NCBI GenBank assembly: GCA_046292465.1
Contig: JBKBRB010000013.1
Span: 5,265 to 69,264, forward strand
Reading direction: 5' to 3'
Length of the DNA stretch: 64,000 nucleotides
Source: JANWWM01 sp046292465
GTDB taxonomy: Bacteria > Bacteroidota > Chlorobiia > Chlorobiales > Thermochlorobacteraceae
In this document: positions 8,756 to 15,950 of the stretch, piece after piece
Numbering within the stretch: position 1 is the stretch's first letter
Layout of the letters: every line of letters starts with the position of its first letter
Position numbers and translations under genes: made by a program
The notes under the pieces: generated by a model
What the model was told of the DNA's origin: nothing
Seen by the model: only the letters and a program-made list of their open reading frames with translations
Database searches by the model: none

Positions 8756-8811
8756 AATCGTTTCTCTGATTTGATTGACGAAACTAAAACTTTACAGGTT
8801 CTGCCCTGCTT

Positions 8812-9270
8812 TTACACCGCTTCGGGCTCGGAAACTTTGGCTTTTCCCAAAGTTTTTGGCTTTTCAAACTTTTTGGTTGGCATCTTAGGAATGTTTGGCG
8901 TCGGCACAACCCAATTGATATAGCCTTTCTTCCATTCGTAAATAAGCCCAAGCGTTAAAACCCCTAAGAAGATAAGTGCAACCGCAAGTGCATATCCACC
9001 TACTTGTTTGAAAATCGTCGCCCAAGGGTAAAGAAGCAACACTTCAACATCGAAGATGATAAAGATAAGTGCAACCACATAAAAGCGAATGTTGAATTGA
9101 ATCCACGCGCTTCCTTTTGGCTCTTCGCCGCATTCATATGTGGTTAGTTTTTCGGTGTATGGACGGTGTGGGCGTATGAGGCGAGAAGTTACGAATCCAA
9201 GAACAACAAAGATGACGCCAACGGCAAGAAAGAGGAAAACTTTGCCAAATTCTGAAATCTCTTGTCCCAT
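8812..9270 (-). CDS. nuoA: NADH-quinone oxidoreductase subunit A; first gene of the nuo operon
   Basis: Small three-helix membrane subunit of complex I. 152 residues; the core (KLTTYECGEEPKGSAWIQFNIRFYVVALIFIIFDVEVLLLYPWA) is the conserved loop 1-helix 2 signature. The last 30 or so residues (Lys/Pro/Glu-rich after helix 3) extend beyond the usual length of about 120-140. It opens a ten-gene visible operon on the minus strand, diverging from the pterin dehydratase gene. Confidence 0.96.
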   Translation of the reverse strand: MGQEISEFGKVFLFLAVGVIFVVLGFVTSRLIRPHRPYTEKLTTYECGEEPKGSAWIQFNIRFYVVALIFIIFDVEVLLLYPWATIFKQVGGYALAVALIFLGVLTLGLIYEWKKGYINWVVPTPNIPKMPTKKFEKPKTLGKAKVSEPEAV

Positions 9271-9463
9271 TGATGATGTTGGTTCGAACTACGGTTTGAA
9301 AATGTTGCTGTTTTTCGAATTTTACAATCTGTCCAACGCATTCATTCGCGCGAAAATTCCTTTTTTCCAAAAAAAATTTAACAGTTTCCTATTTGGACGT
9401 GATTTTTTCTTTGGAGCGAATGTTACATTTTATAGTCTGATTCAACAAAACTGCGCACCAACC
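9271..9463. promoter_or_regulatory. Divergent intergenic region, nuoA / pterin dehydratase
   Basis: 193 bp between two divergent starts, A/T-rich with runs such as nine A at about 9370. It must contain the nuo operon promoter and probably the one for the dehydratase. I could not place promoter boxes with confidence. Confidence 0.4.
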
Positions 9464-9766
9464 ATGCCTACACCACTCACAGATACACAACTCTCGCAAC
9501 TTGCCGAACAAGGATGGACGAAACATCACGAGACCATTCAAAAAACTTTTTTCTTTGACAACTCTGGCGGAAAAAGCCCCTTCCTCAAAGGGCTTGCGTT
9601 TATTGAACGCATCGCTGTCCCCGCCGAAGAAGCCAATCATCACCCCGATATTACTTTCACTTACAACCGCGTCGTGATTTCGCTGACCACGCACGACAAA
9701 GGCATGCTGACACAAAAAGATTTTGACTTGGCAATGAAAATTGACAAACTGCATGCTGCCACATAG
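9464..9766 (+). CDS. 4a-hydroxytetrahydrobiopterin dehydratase (PCD/DCoH family)
   Basis: Dehydrates 4a-hydroxy-tetrahydropterin during pterin recycling; in many bacteria it also acts in folate or molybdopterin pathways. 100 residues from the ATG at 9464, the normal family length. The frame is open further upstream, but that part has no family similarity and would overlap the nuo promoter. The signature EEANHHPDITFTYNRVVISL contains the catalytic histidines, followed by the conserved LTxxD segment (LTQKDFDLA). No aromatic hydroxylase gene is next to it. Confidence 0.9.
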   Translation: MPTPLTDTQLSQLAEQGWTKHHETIQKTFFFDNSGGKSPFLKGLAFIERIAVPAEEANHHPDITFTYNRVVISLTTHDKGMLTQKDFDLAMKIDKLHAAT

Positions 9767-9904
9767 ATTCCTTGGGAAGAAAAGAGATTTTCGCCGCGCA
9801 AATATCTTTTGAGTTACATTCCCCAAGTCTTCGCCATAGGTTGTTGCATCACCAAAGGCAAGACTTCTTTTTCAGAACGTCCCGATATAACAAAAAACAA
9901 CACC

Positions 9905-11260
9905 ATGTCTTACGAATTTTCCGAAGTCATAGAAACCTTGCGCATGACGGAAGTCGAGCATTTTGATATTCGCACCGTTACGCTTGGAATTAGTCTGCGC
10001 GATTGCGCCTCGCACAGCCTTGACATCGCCAAAAGCAAAATCCGTTCAAAAATTTTGAAGCGCGGCGAAGTGCATCTCAAATCGGCACGCGAAGTCGAGC
10101 AAATGTATGGGCTTCGCATTGCCAACAAACGCATTTCCGTTACGCCGATTTCCATTGTCTTCGACCAATTTCGCGAAAGCGAACTTATTGAGATTGCGCT
10201 CACGCTCGACGCTTGCGCCAAAGAACTCGGCATTGATTTCATCGGCGGCTACTCTGCCCTTGTCGAGAAAGGCATGACCGACGGCGAAAAAGCCCTCATC
10301 AACTCCGTTCCCGACATGATGGCGGCAACGAAGCATATTTGCTCGAGCATCAATGTTGCATCAACGAAAGCCGGCATCAATATGGACGCCGTTTATCTTG
10401 TTGGAAAAATGATTAAAGCACTTGCCGCAAAAACGCCGCGCGCTGAAGGCTGTTGTAAGTTTGTCGCGTTTTGCAATGTTCCCGAAGACAATCCATTTGT
10501 GGCGGGCGCGTTTCATGGCGTTAGCGAGCCTGACGTGAGTTTAAATGTTGGAATTTCAGGACCGGGCGTGGTGCTTGCCGCCATTCGCGAAGCAGGCAAC
10601 TGCGATTTCGGCACACTTTGCGAAGTGATTAAGCGAACCGCATTCAAAATTACGCGCGCCGGAGAATTGATGGGACGCAAGGTTGCGCAGAAGTCGGGCG
10701 TTCCTTTTGGCATTGTCGATATTTCCCTTGCGCCAACACCCGCATGGGGCGATAGCATCGCGGAAATTTTAGAAGCGATTGGCGTTGAATCTGTCGGCGC
10801 GCCTGGTAGCACCGCAGCACTGATGCTCCTTAACGACAGCGTTAAGAAAGGCGGCCTGATGGCTTCCAGCTACGTCGGCGGCATGTCGGGGGCGTTCATT
10901 CCTGTCTCGGAAGATGCAGGCATGATTCGCGGCGTCGAGCGCGGCTCGCTTACGATTGAAAAACTCGAAGCGATGACAAGCGTTTGTTGCGTCGGATTGG
11001 ATATGGTTGCCGTGCCCGGCGATACAAGTGCCGAAACCCTCGCCGCCATTCTCGCCGATGAATGTGCGATTGGCGTTGTCAATAACAAAACCACCGCAAT
11101 GCGCATTATTGTGCCACCAGACGCCAAAGTCGGCGATGTGATTGATTACGGCGGCTTGCTCGGTCAAGCAATTATTATGCCCGTCAGCCAATTTCGTTCA
11201 GACGCCTTTATCAAACGCGGCGGTAGAATCCCCGCACCGACTCGCGGAATCAACAATTAG
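9905..11260 (+). CDS. UPF0210 / DUF711 (PFL-like fold) family protein
   Basis: Conserved protein of unknown function whose structure in other bacteria resembles pyruvate formate-lyase and anaerobic ribonucleotide reductase. 451 residues from ATG 9905, matching the usual length; the frame extends 32 codons further up without family similarity. Recognisable segments: TVTLGISLRDCASH near the N terminus, FIGGYSALVEKGMTDGEKALINSVP, the central GISGPGVVLAAIREAG, VDISLAPTPAWGDSIAEILE and CVGLDMVAVPGDTSAETLAAILADE. The small ACT-domain partner that often precedes it in Firmicutes is absent. I assign no activity. Confidence 0.9.
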   Translation: MSYEFSEVIETLRMTEVEHFDIRTVTLGISLRDCASHSLDIAKSKIRSKILKRGEVHLKSAREVEQMYGLRIANKRISVTPISIVFDQFRESELIEIALTLDACAKELGIDFIGGYSALVEKGMTDGEKALINSVPDMMAATKHICSSINVASTKAGINMDAVYLVGKMIKALAAKTPRAEGCCKFVAFCNVPEDNPFVAGAFHGVSEPDVSLNVGISGPGVVLAAIREAGNCDFGTLCEVIKRTAFKITRAGELMGRKVAQKSGVPFGIVDISLAPTPAWGDSIAEILEAIGVESVGAPGSTAALMLLNDSVKKGGLMASSYVGGMSGAFIPVSEDAGMIRGVERGSLTIEKLEAMTSVCCVGLDMVAVPGDTSAETLAAILADECAIGVVNNKTTAMRIIVPPDAKVGDVIDYGGLLGQAIIMPVSQFRSDAFIKRGGRIPAPTRGINN

Positions 11261-11669
11261 CCAAAACCGCCTTCTCGACTTTCAGACGACAGCGTCAATC
11301 CAGTGCTAATCAAAAATGAGTATCGCGTAGTGAAGAACGCAAGGCAAACGCACCGTGCGATTCTTCACTCTTTACTAGTTACACGGGAGAAAATGTAAGG
11401 TTTCTTACAGTTACTGCACGGCAAGACAAGTCAAAAGCCGTGTGTGGCAAAGCAGAAGCGTGGGCGAGATGTGGAATTTTGTAAAAAAATAGGTCGCCAA
11501 ACTTGCGCTTGACGACCTTAAGGAGGTGCTCTATAACACAACCTTGCAGAAACCATAAACTGCAAGGCATTCTGATTAACGAAATGGCTTCAAAAAAAGT
11601 TTTAGCGGTGTGGATATTTTTTGGACTATCCCACGATTGGTCTCTTTCCTACTGTTCAATCAAGCAAAG
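11261..11669. other. 409-bp intergenic region between convergent genes
   Basis: Holds no convincing gene. It contains a 9-bp inverted repeat (AGTGAAGAA at 11329-11337, TTCTTCACT at 11361-11369) in sequence resembling the AATAGTGAAGAAT part of the dispersed repeat family, the kamA terminator at 11483-11518, and a hairpin CCTTGCAG/CTGCAAGG at 11542-11567 with no T run on either side. Confidence 0.6.
11483..11518 (-). terminator. Rho-independent terminator downstream of kamA
   Basis: On the minus strand a 12-bp stem (with two wobble pairs) closes a GCAA tetraloop: AGGTCGTCAAGC, GCAA, GTTTGGCGACCT, then A and seven T (the A run at 11483-11489 on the plus strand). It lies about 150 bases behind the kamA stop, with the other hairpin in between. 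Confidence 0.8.
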
Positions 11670-12980
11670 TCAAAAATAGTCTTGAATTTCTGCGCCGAGT
11701 TGAAAGCCATTTTGATTAGCGATAGCTTGCAAAGCTTCGCGTGTTGACTCAACATTTTCTTGGACTTGCGGATAGGTATATCGCTCGCCTTTGAAGTTGC
11801 GCATGACAACTTCGTCGCTACCAAGTTTTTCGATATAATGCGGAAGGAGCGGAATTTTTCCCCCTCCACCAGGGCTATCGATAACAAAATGTGGAATGGC
11901 AAGTCCTGAAATGTGTCCGCGCAAGCCTTGAATAATTTCCAAGCCTTTTTCGACTCGAGTTCTAAAATGCTCTGTGCCTTTAACGATGTCGGCTTGATAG
12001 ATGTAATACGGACGCACGCGCATTTTGAGCAGTCCTTTCATGAGGGCGCGCATGGTTTCTACATCGTCATTAACGCCTTTGAGCAAGACGCATTGATTGC
12101 CGACAGGCACGCCTGCATCGGCAAGACGCTCGCAGGCTTGTTTGGCTTCGGGGGTCAATTCGCGCGGGTGGTTGAAATGCGTATTGACATAAACAGGGTG
12201 ATATTTTTTAATAATGTTCACCAGTTTTTTTGTGATGCGTTGCGGAAGCACGCACGGAATTTTCGTTCCAATTCTAATGATTTCCACGTGTGGAATTTCG
12301 CGAAGCGATTTCAAGATGTATTCAATGCGCCGGTCAGAAAGCGTGAGTGGGTCGCCACCTGAAAGCACCACATCGCGAATTTCTTTATGCTCGCGAATGT
12401 AGTTGATTCCTGCCTCCAAATACTTCAAACTGATTTTTGACGAATCGCTCACTTTACGCTTGCGGGTGCAGAATCGGCAGTAGACTGCACATTCATGCGC
12501 CACGAGAAAAAGCACGCGGTCAGGATAGCGATGCGTAATGCTTGGCACAGGTGAATCACGCTCTTCGTTGAGCGGGTCGTCGACGCAACAGCCTTTTATC
12601 AACTCATTTTTGCTCGGAACAACCTGCAAGTAAATCGGGTCGTTTTTTTCTTTGATGAGCGACGCATAGTAAGGATTGATGCGAATGTTGAACTCTTTTT
12701 CAAGTGTTTTCATCGTCTCGATATCTTCACCCCATTTTTCGTGAACCTCTTCGGGCGTTTCAATGCTCTGGTGCAAGAGATGTTTCCAAGCCACGTCTTC
12801 ATCGTCTAAAATGGGCGGAGGCAACGTTGGCTCGAGCACATGCGATGGATTGCGTCTTAAATCGCTATGACGATTTTCAGCAATACGCTTGCGACGATGT
12901 GGTTTCGTTTTCACGCTCACAGAAGCCTTGAGGCTGGCATTCTGAACAAGATTTTGTTCGGTGCTTAATAACGACGACAT
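11670..12980 (-). CDS. kamA: Lysine 2,3-aminomutase family protein (radical SAM, PLP)
   Basis: Interconverts L-lysine and L-beta-lysine in characterised members, using S-adenosylmethionine, a [4Fe-4S] cluster and pyridoxal phosphate. 436 residues from ATG 12980; a GTG two codons earlier is also possible. The radical SAM motif CxxxCxxC is CAVYCRFC, followed by TRKRKV. The PLP lysine is in SPGGGGKIPLLP, and aspartates equivalent to those that bind the substrate amine occur in YQADIVKG and FVIDSPGG, which favours lysine. Specificity still needs proof, since glutamate 2,3-aminomutases are close relatives. No beta-lysine acetyltransferase gene is adjacent. Nε-acetyl-beta-lysine is a known osmolyte in some green sulfur bacteria. 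Confidence 0.87.
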   Translation of the reverse strand: MSSLLSTEQNLVQNASLKASVSVKTKPHRRKRIAENRHSDLRRNPSHVLEPTLPPPILDDEDVAWKHLLHQSIETPEEVHEKWGEDIETMKTLEKEFNIRINPYYASLIKEKNDPIYLQVVPSKNELIKGCCVDDPLNEERDSPVPSITHRYPDRVLFLVAHECAVYCRFCTRKRKVSDSSKISLKYLEAGINYIREHKEIRDVVLSGGDPLTLSDRRIEYILKSLREIPHVEIIRIGTKIPCVLPQRITKKLVNIIKKYHPVYVNTHFNHPRELTPEAKQACERLADAGVPVGNQCVLLKGVNDDVETMRALMKGLLKMRVRPYYIYQADIVKGTEHFRTRVEKGLEIIQGLRGHISGLAIPHFVIDSPGGGGKIPLLPHYIEKLGSDEVVMRNFKGERYTYPQVQENVESTREALQAIANQNGFQLGAEIQDYF

Positions 12981-12983
12981 AAA

Positions 12984-13036
12984 CACGAGTGTTAAGTTGA
13001 TAAAAATTGTTTCACTTTATCACCTTGCAACTCGTG
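12984..13036 (-). promoter_or_regulatory. Nested dyad directly upstream of the kamA start
   Basis: Two inverted repeats share one centre: CACGAGT (12984-12990) with ACTCGTG (13030-13036), and inside them TGATAAA (12998-13004) with TTTATCA (13016-13022). The two arms on each side are both separated by exactly 7 bases. The structure ends 3 bases before the ATG, so it could be an operator or an mRNA fold that covers the ribosome-binding region. The rest of 12987-13235 shows nothing else. Confidence 0.5.
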
Positions 13037-13235
13037 TGCCAGTTTTCAAGCCTCACGTTCTACTTGCTTGTGCCCCGTGAAGTGCCATAAACACAAGCGA
13101 TTCGAGCAGGTGTGTTTTTTTACTGTTTCACGCACTTCGCTTTTTTCTCACAATGAAAAAATGTTTTTGAGCATCGATAAAAATTCAATTCACTTTGAAA
13201 TGATTTTGACCGGAAACAGAGCACTTGAAGTGCAA

Positions 13236-13655
13236 TTACTTCTTTGGGCGAGCAAATTTTGTGAGGTAGGCGTTTTCTTTTGCGGTCATTTCTCGGCGTG
13301 CTTCTTGCGTTTCATCATTGTATCCAACAAGATGCAAAACCGAATGAATCGTAACGCGAAAGAGTTCTTCTTCCGCACTCGCCTTGTATTGACGCGCATT
13401 TCGGGCAACGGTATCGAGCGAGATGTAGAACTCACCCTCCACGTTTTTGCCTTCGTTGAGCCGAAAGGAAATGGTATCGGTCGCATAGTCGTGCTGTAAG
13501 AAAGTTCGGTTTATCTTTTTGATAAACTTATCGCCGCAATAGACTGCGGAAATCATTTCTGCACGATGTTTTTCGCACTTCAAGACGCCTTTAATGACAG
13601 CGCGCAATTTTTGCGTTGGAAGTTTTCGCTTCGTCGTGTTTGAAATTTCAATCAT
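13236..13655 (-). CDS. ybeY: Endoribonuclease YbeY (rRNA maturation and ribosome quality control)
   Basis: Metal-dependent single-strand RNase acting in 16S rRNA 3' maturation. 139 residues. The metal site is HSVLHLVGYND: the first two histidines of the usual HxxxHxxGYDH are present, while the third is replaced by Asn-Asp, a variant I associate with Bacteroidetes-type YbeY, where Asp can take the place of His. The central LQHDYATDTISF block (usual NxxxRxxDxxTDVLSF) is conserved. Third gene of a probable unit behind the histidine phosphatase and a small membrane protein. Confidence 0.88.
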   Translation of the reverse strand: MIEISNTTKRKLPTQKLRAVIKGVLKCEKHRAEMISAVYCGDKFIKKINRTFLQHDYATDTISFRLNEGKNVEGEFYISLDTVARNARQYKASAEEELFRVTIHSVLHLVGYNDETQEARREMTAKENAYLTKFARPKK

Positions 13656-13747
13656 AGTCCGTTGGAAACGAGATGAGATTTTGCGCTGTCAGCCTTGTTT
13701 TTCGCCTTCATCATCATTTCTCCGAACTGTATTTGGCGAAGTTTTAT

Positions 13748-13924
13748 TCAATTCAACCGGAATTTGTCGTCAAAGAGATTTTTGAAGAGCGCACGGTATC
13801 GCCCGTGATAGTGCGCGCTTTCTTTACGCATGTAAGAGAGGAATTTGTAGATAACAAATCCGATAAAGGCAAAGGTGCATATCGCCATGAGCATCAGCGC
13901 GAGCAAGTCGTAGGTTGGTCGCAT
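13748..13924 (-). CDS. Small single-pass membrane protein, unknown
   Basis: 58-residue frame with one clear hydrophobic segment at residues 6-29 (LLALMLMAICTFAFIGFVIY and neighbours), then a basic, aromatic tail (YMRKESAHYHGRYRALF). ATG at 13924-13922 overlaps the 3' end of the upstream histidine phosphatase gene by 31 bases, and the gene sits 92 bp before ybeY. Charge distribution (few charges before, several Arg/Lys after the helix) fits a membrane protein with its tail in the cytoplasm. No family recognised, and no strong Shine-Dalgarno sequence seen. Confidence 0.5.
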   Translation of the reverse strand: MRPTYDLLALMLMAICTFAFIGFVIYKFLSYMRKESAHYHGRYRALFKNLFDDKFRLN

Positions 13925-14520
13925 GGTGAAGATAAGAGTATGTTGTTCAAATTTTCAAGCGTCCAGATGCCGCTCTTGAAGTTGAGATGAACCAGCGCGC
14001 CGTAGTTCAAGTGAATTGAAAAAGCGCGTTCAAGCGGCAAGCCGATTGCGCTCGAGAGTGCCGCACGAATTGCCCCTGCATGCGTTACAACCAAAACGGT
14101 TTCAGCGTTACTTTCTTTGAGTGCGTTCAGTTCGGCGACAATTCTTGACTGCAATGTATGAAATGATTCGCCTTCGGGCGGCGCGATTCTTACAAAGTCT
14201 TTCATCCATGCGTCAAGCCGTTCTGCATCTTTGACGCGAAGCTCGTCCCAAGATTGATTTTCCCACATGCCGAAATTAACTTCGCGCCACGCACGTTTGA
14301 CTTCAACCGTTGTTGATAGAGCCTCGCCGAGCCTTTTTGCCAACATCAAACAGCGGGAAAGGTCGCTTGAAATCAATCGCTTTGGCGCGAGCGGTTTCAA
14401 GTGCTCGACAAGCGTGTCAATATCCTTCTTGCCCTTTTCGGAAAGCGGCACGTTGCTCTGCCCGATACATCGCTCCGACGCATGCTCAAGTTCTGTATGG
14501 CGAACGAGAAAGAGGTTCAT
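13894..14520 (-). CDS. Histidine phosphatase family protein (phosphoglycerate mutase / CobC type)
   Basis: Phosphoester hydrolase with phosphohistidine intermediate. The motif FLVRHTE at the start holds the nucleophilic histidine, and VVTHAGAIRAAL holds the second catalytic histidine. 208 residues from ATG 14520. The open frame reaches 14 codons further up, but those codons (MTSNEERNGR...) look like the intergenic repeat family, so the inner start is preferred. Alpha-ribazole phosphatase (CobC) is a plausible role because cobS and cobT occur in the same window, but they are 36 kb away, so substrate is unassigned. Confidence 0.8.
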   Translation of the reverse strand: MNLFLVRHTELEHASERCIGQSNVPLSEKGKKDIDTLVEHLKPLAPKRLISSDLSRCLMLAKRLGEALSTTVEVKRAWREVNFGMWENQSWDELRVKDAERLDAWMKDFVRIAPPEGESFHTLQSRIVAELNALKESNAETVLVVTHAGAIRAALSSAIGLPLERAFSIHLNYGALVHLNFKSGIWTLENLNNILLSSPCDQPTTCSR

Positions 14521-14571
14521 CAATAATGTCGTTCTTCCGTTTCGCTCTTCATTGCTCGTCATTCATTAAAT

Positions 14572-14596
14572 AAAAACGAGCGGCTTAAAGCGCCGC
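14572..14596 (-). terminator. Terminator after the bacilliredoxin gene
   Basis: On the minus strand GCGGC, loop of seven, GCCGC (14592-14596 with 14580-14584), then TCG and five T. It lies 25 bases behind the stop at 14621. Short stem, so moderate confidence. Confidence 0.55.
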
Positions 14597-14620
14597 CCTT
14601 TGTGCGTTATTTCGTCACGC

Positions 14621-15079
14621 TTATGCTTGTCCACTAATCGGCTCGGTTTCCTTCTTGAAATACTTGTTGTAAATGTTCTTCAAGTCGTTTGCAATCATTT
14701 CAGCAGAGCGTGCTTCGATTTGATAGCGGTGCATCATACCCAAAAACTTGCCGTCTTTGAAAAACGCAATTGATGGCGAAGAGGGCGGCGCATCGATAAA
14801 GTAGGTTCGTGCTCTTTGTGTTGCCTCTTTATCTTGACCTGCAAAAACCGTGAAGAGATTATCAGGCACAACATCATTTTGAAGCGATAAGATGAAGCCT
14901 GGGCGTGCTTTGCCTGCAGCACAGCCACAAACGGAATTAACAAAAACGACCGTTGTGCCTTTGGCATTTTGCATTGCGGCATCTACTTCTTCGGGCGTGC
15001 GAAGTTCTTTAACGCCAACGCGTGTCAGTTCATCACGCATTTGCTGAAGCATGGCGTCGCGCTGAATGATGTCGAACAT
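14621..15079 (-). CDS. BrxA/BrxB family bacilliredoxin (YphP/YqiW family)
   Basis: Thioredoxin-fold protein; Bacillus members remove bacillithiol from oxidised protein thiols. 152 residues, near the usual 145. The signature CxC is in VNSVCGCAAGKARPG, and the cis-proline region is in the C-terminal half (SPSIAFFKDGKF). Whether this organism makes bacillithiol cannot be seen here; the family is common in Bacteroidetes and Chlorobi, which make bacillithiol or its N-methyl derivative. Confidence 0.88.
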   Translation of the reverse strand: MFDIIQRDAMLQQMRDELTRVGVKELRTPEEVDAAMQNAKGTTVVFVNSVCGCAAGKARPGFILSLQNDVVPDNLFTVFAGQDKEATQRARTYFIDAPPSSPSIAFFKDGKFLGMMHRYQIEARSAEMIANDLKNIYNKYFKKETEPISGQA

Positions 15080-15147
15080 AGTGTGTTTAAGGTTTAAGCG
15101 TTTAAGAAAAATTCAGCCTTTGAAACAGCGATTTTCGGCGTATCGTT

Positions 15148-15711
15148 TTAAGTGTGCTGAACATGCGCGGCATTTGTTCCAAAGGCAAAGGCTAACGCGC
15201 GCTCGACGCTCTCTGCCACTTGATATGGACAATGGTCGCGTTGCCTTGCAAATCCTTGTGCGTAAAGTTGTTCAAAAAATTCGAGCAAACTGTTGTAAAA
15301 GCCGTCGGTGTTGAGCAAGACAATTGGTTTTTGGTGGAATCCAAGTTGACGAATGGTAATGGCTTCCATGACTTCGTCAAGCGTGCCAAAGCCGCCTGCA
15401 AGCGCAATGAAGGCATCGGATTTTTCGTCCATAATGGCTTTGCGTTCTCGCATCGTTTTGGTGATAATGAGTTCATCACAGCCCAGATGAACGGCTTCGC
15501 GCTCGACCAATCGTTGAGGAATGACGCCGATGACTTTTGCGCCGTGTGCCTGCGCCGAAAGCGCGACTTTGCCCATCAATCCGACCTTTCCGCCGCCATA
15601 AACGAGCGTTGCGCCGTGTTTCGCAATGGCTTCGCCAAGCTTCACGGCTTCATCAATATACTTTTTTGCAAGACCGTTGCTTGCACTGCAATAAACGCAA
15701 ATGTTTTTCAT
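15148..15711 (-). CDS. LOG family protein (TIGR00730 Rossmann fold)
   Basis: Member of the cytokinin riboside 5'-monophosphate phosphoribohydrolase (LOG) family, which in bacteria hydrolyses nucleoside 5'-monophosphates to base and ribose phosphate. 187 residues. Motifs: ICVYCSASNG at the N terminus, LVYGGGKVGLMG for phosphate binding, MRERK, and AGGFGTLDEVMEA. The last is the signature PGGxGTxxE, here with Ala in place of Pro; the catalytic Arg and Glu are kept. Precedes the bacilliredoxin gene on the same strand with a 68-bp gap. Confidence 0.85.
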   Translation of the reverse strand: MKNICVYCSASNGLAKKYIDEAVKLGEAIAKHGATLVYGGGKVGLMGKVALSAQAHGAKVIGVIPQRLVEREAVHLGCDELIITKTMRERKAIMDEKSDAFIALAGGFGTLDEVMEAITIRQLGFHQKPIVLLNTDGFYNSLLEFFEQLYAQGFARQRDHCPYQVAESVERALAFAFGTNAAHVQHT

Positions 15712-15723
15712 TGAAACCGAATG

Positions 15724-15888
15724 TTACTTGACCGTTTCAGCCACCGTGAAGATAAAGACGTCAGTAACTTTACCGCCGCCTGTAACACCCGCCTCGACCG
15801 ACCAGATGTATTGCTTGCCTGCTTGCAGTTCACTTTTCATAAAACAGCCTCCATTAGTTTGGTTAAAGAGTGCCATGCCGCTTGGCAT
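15724..15888 (-). pseudogene. 54-codon remnant of a larger extracellular protein (C-terminal fragment)
   Basis: Open frame between the porV-like gene and the LOG gene. Its second half, SELQAGKQYIWSVEAGVTGGGKVTDVFIFTVAE, looks like the end of a fibronectin type III-like or FlgD-like beta domain (a Tyr-x-Trp strand followed by a final strand). The frame continues upstream of the ATG at 15888 with similar-looking sequence to a stop near 15940, without another start. This fits the tail end of a decayed gene better than a true small protein, though a short gene cannot be excluded. Confidence 0.4.
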
Positions 15889-15950
15889 GACGCGAGAATT
15901 TAGGTTTTTCTCAACAATAGATAGCGTTTGATGACCGATTCACAATTGAT

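Noticed and set aside
11542..11567. CCTTGCAG/CTGCAAGG hairpin as a terminator
   Set aside because: Perfect 8-bp stem but no T run on either side; the terminator at 11483-11518 explains the end of kamA better.
15220..15714. 164-codon plus-strand frame opposite the LOG-family gene
   Set aside because: No family features; the minus strand carries all the conserved LOG motifs.
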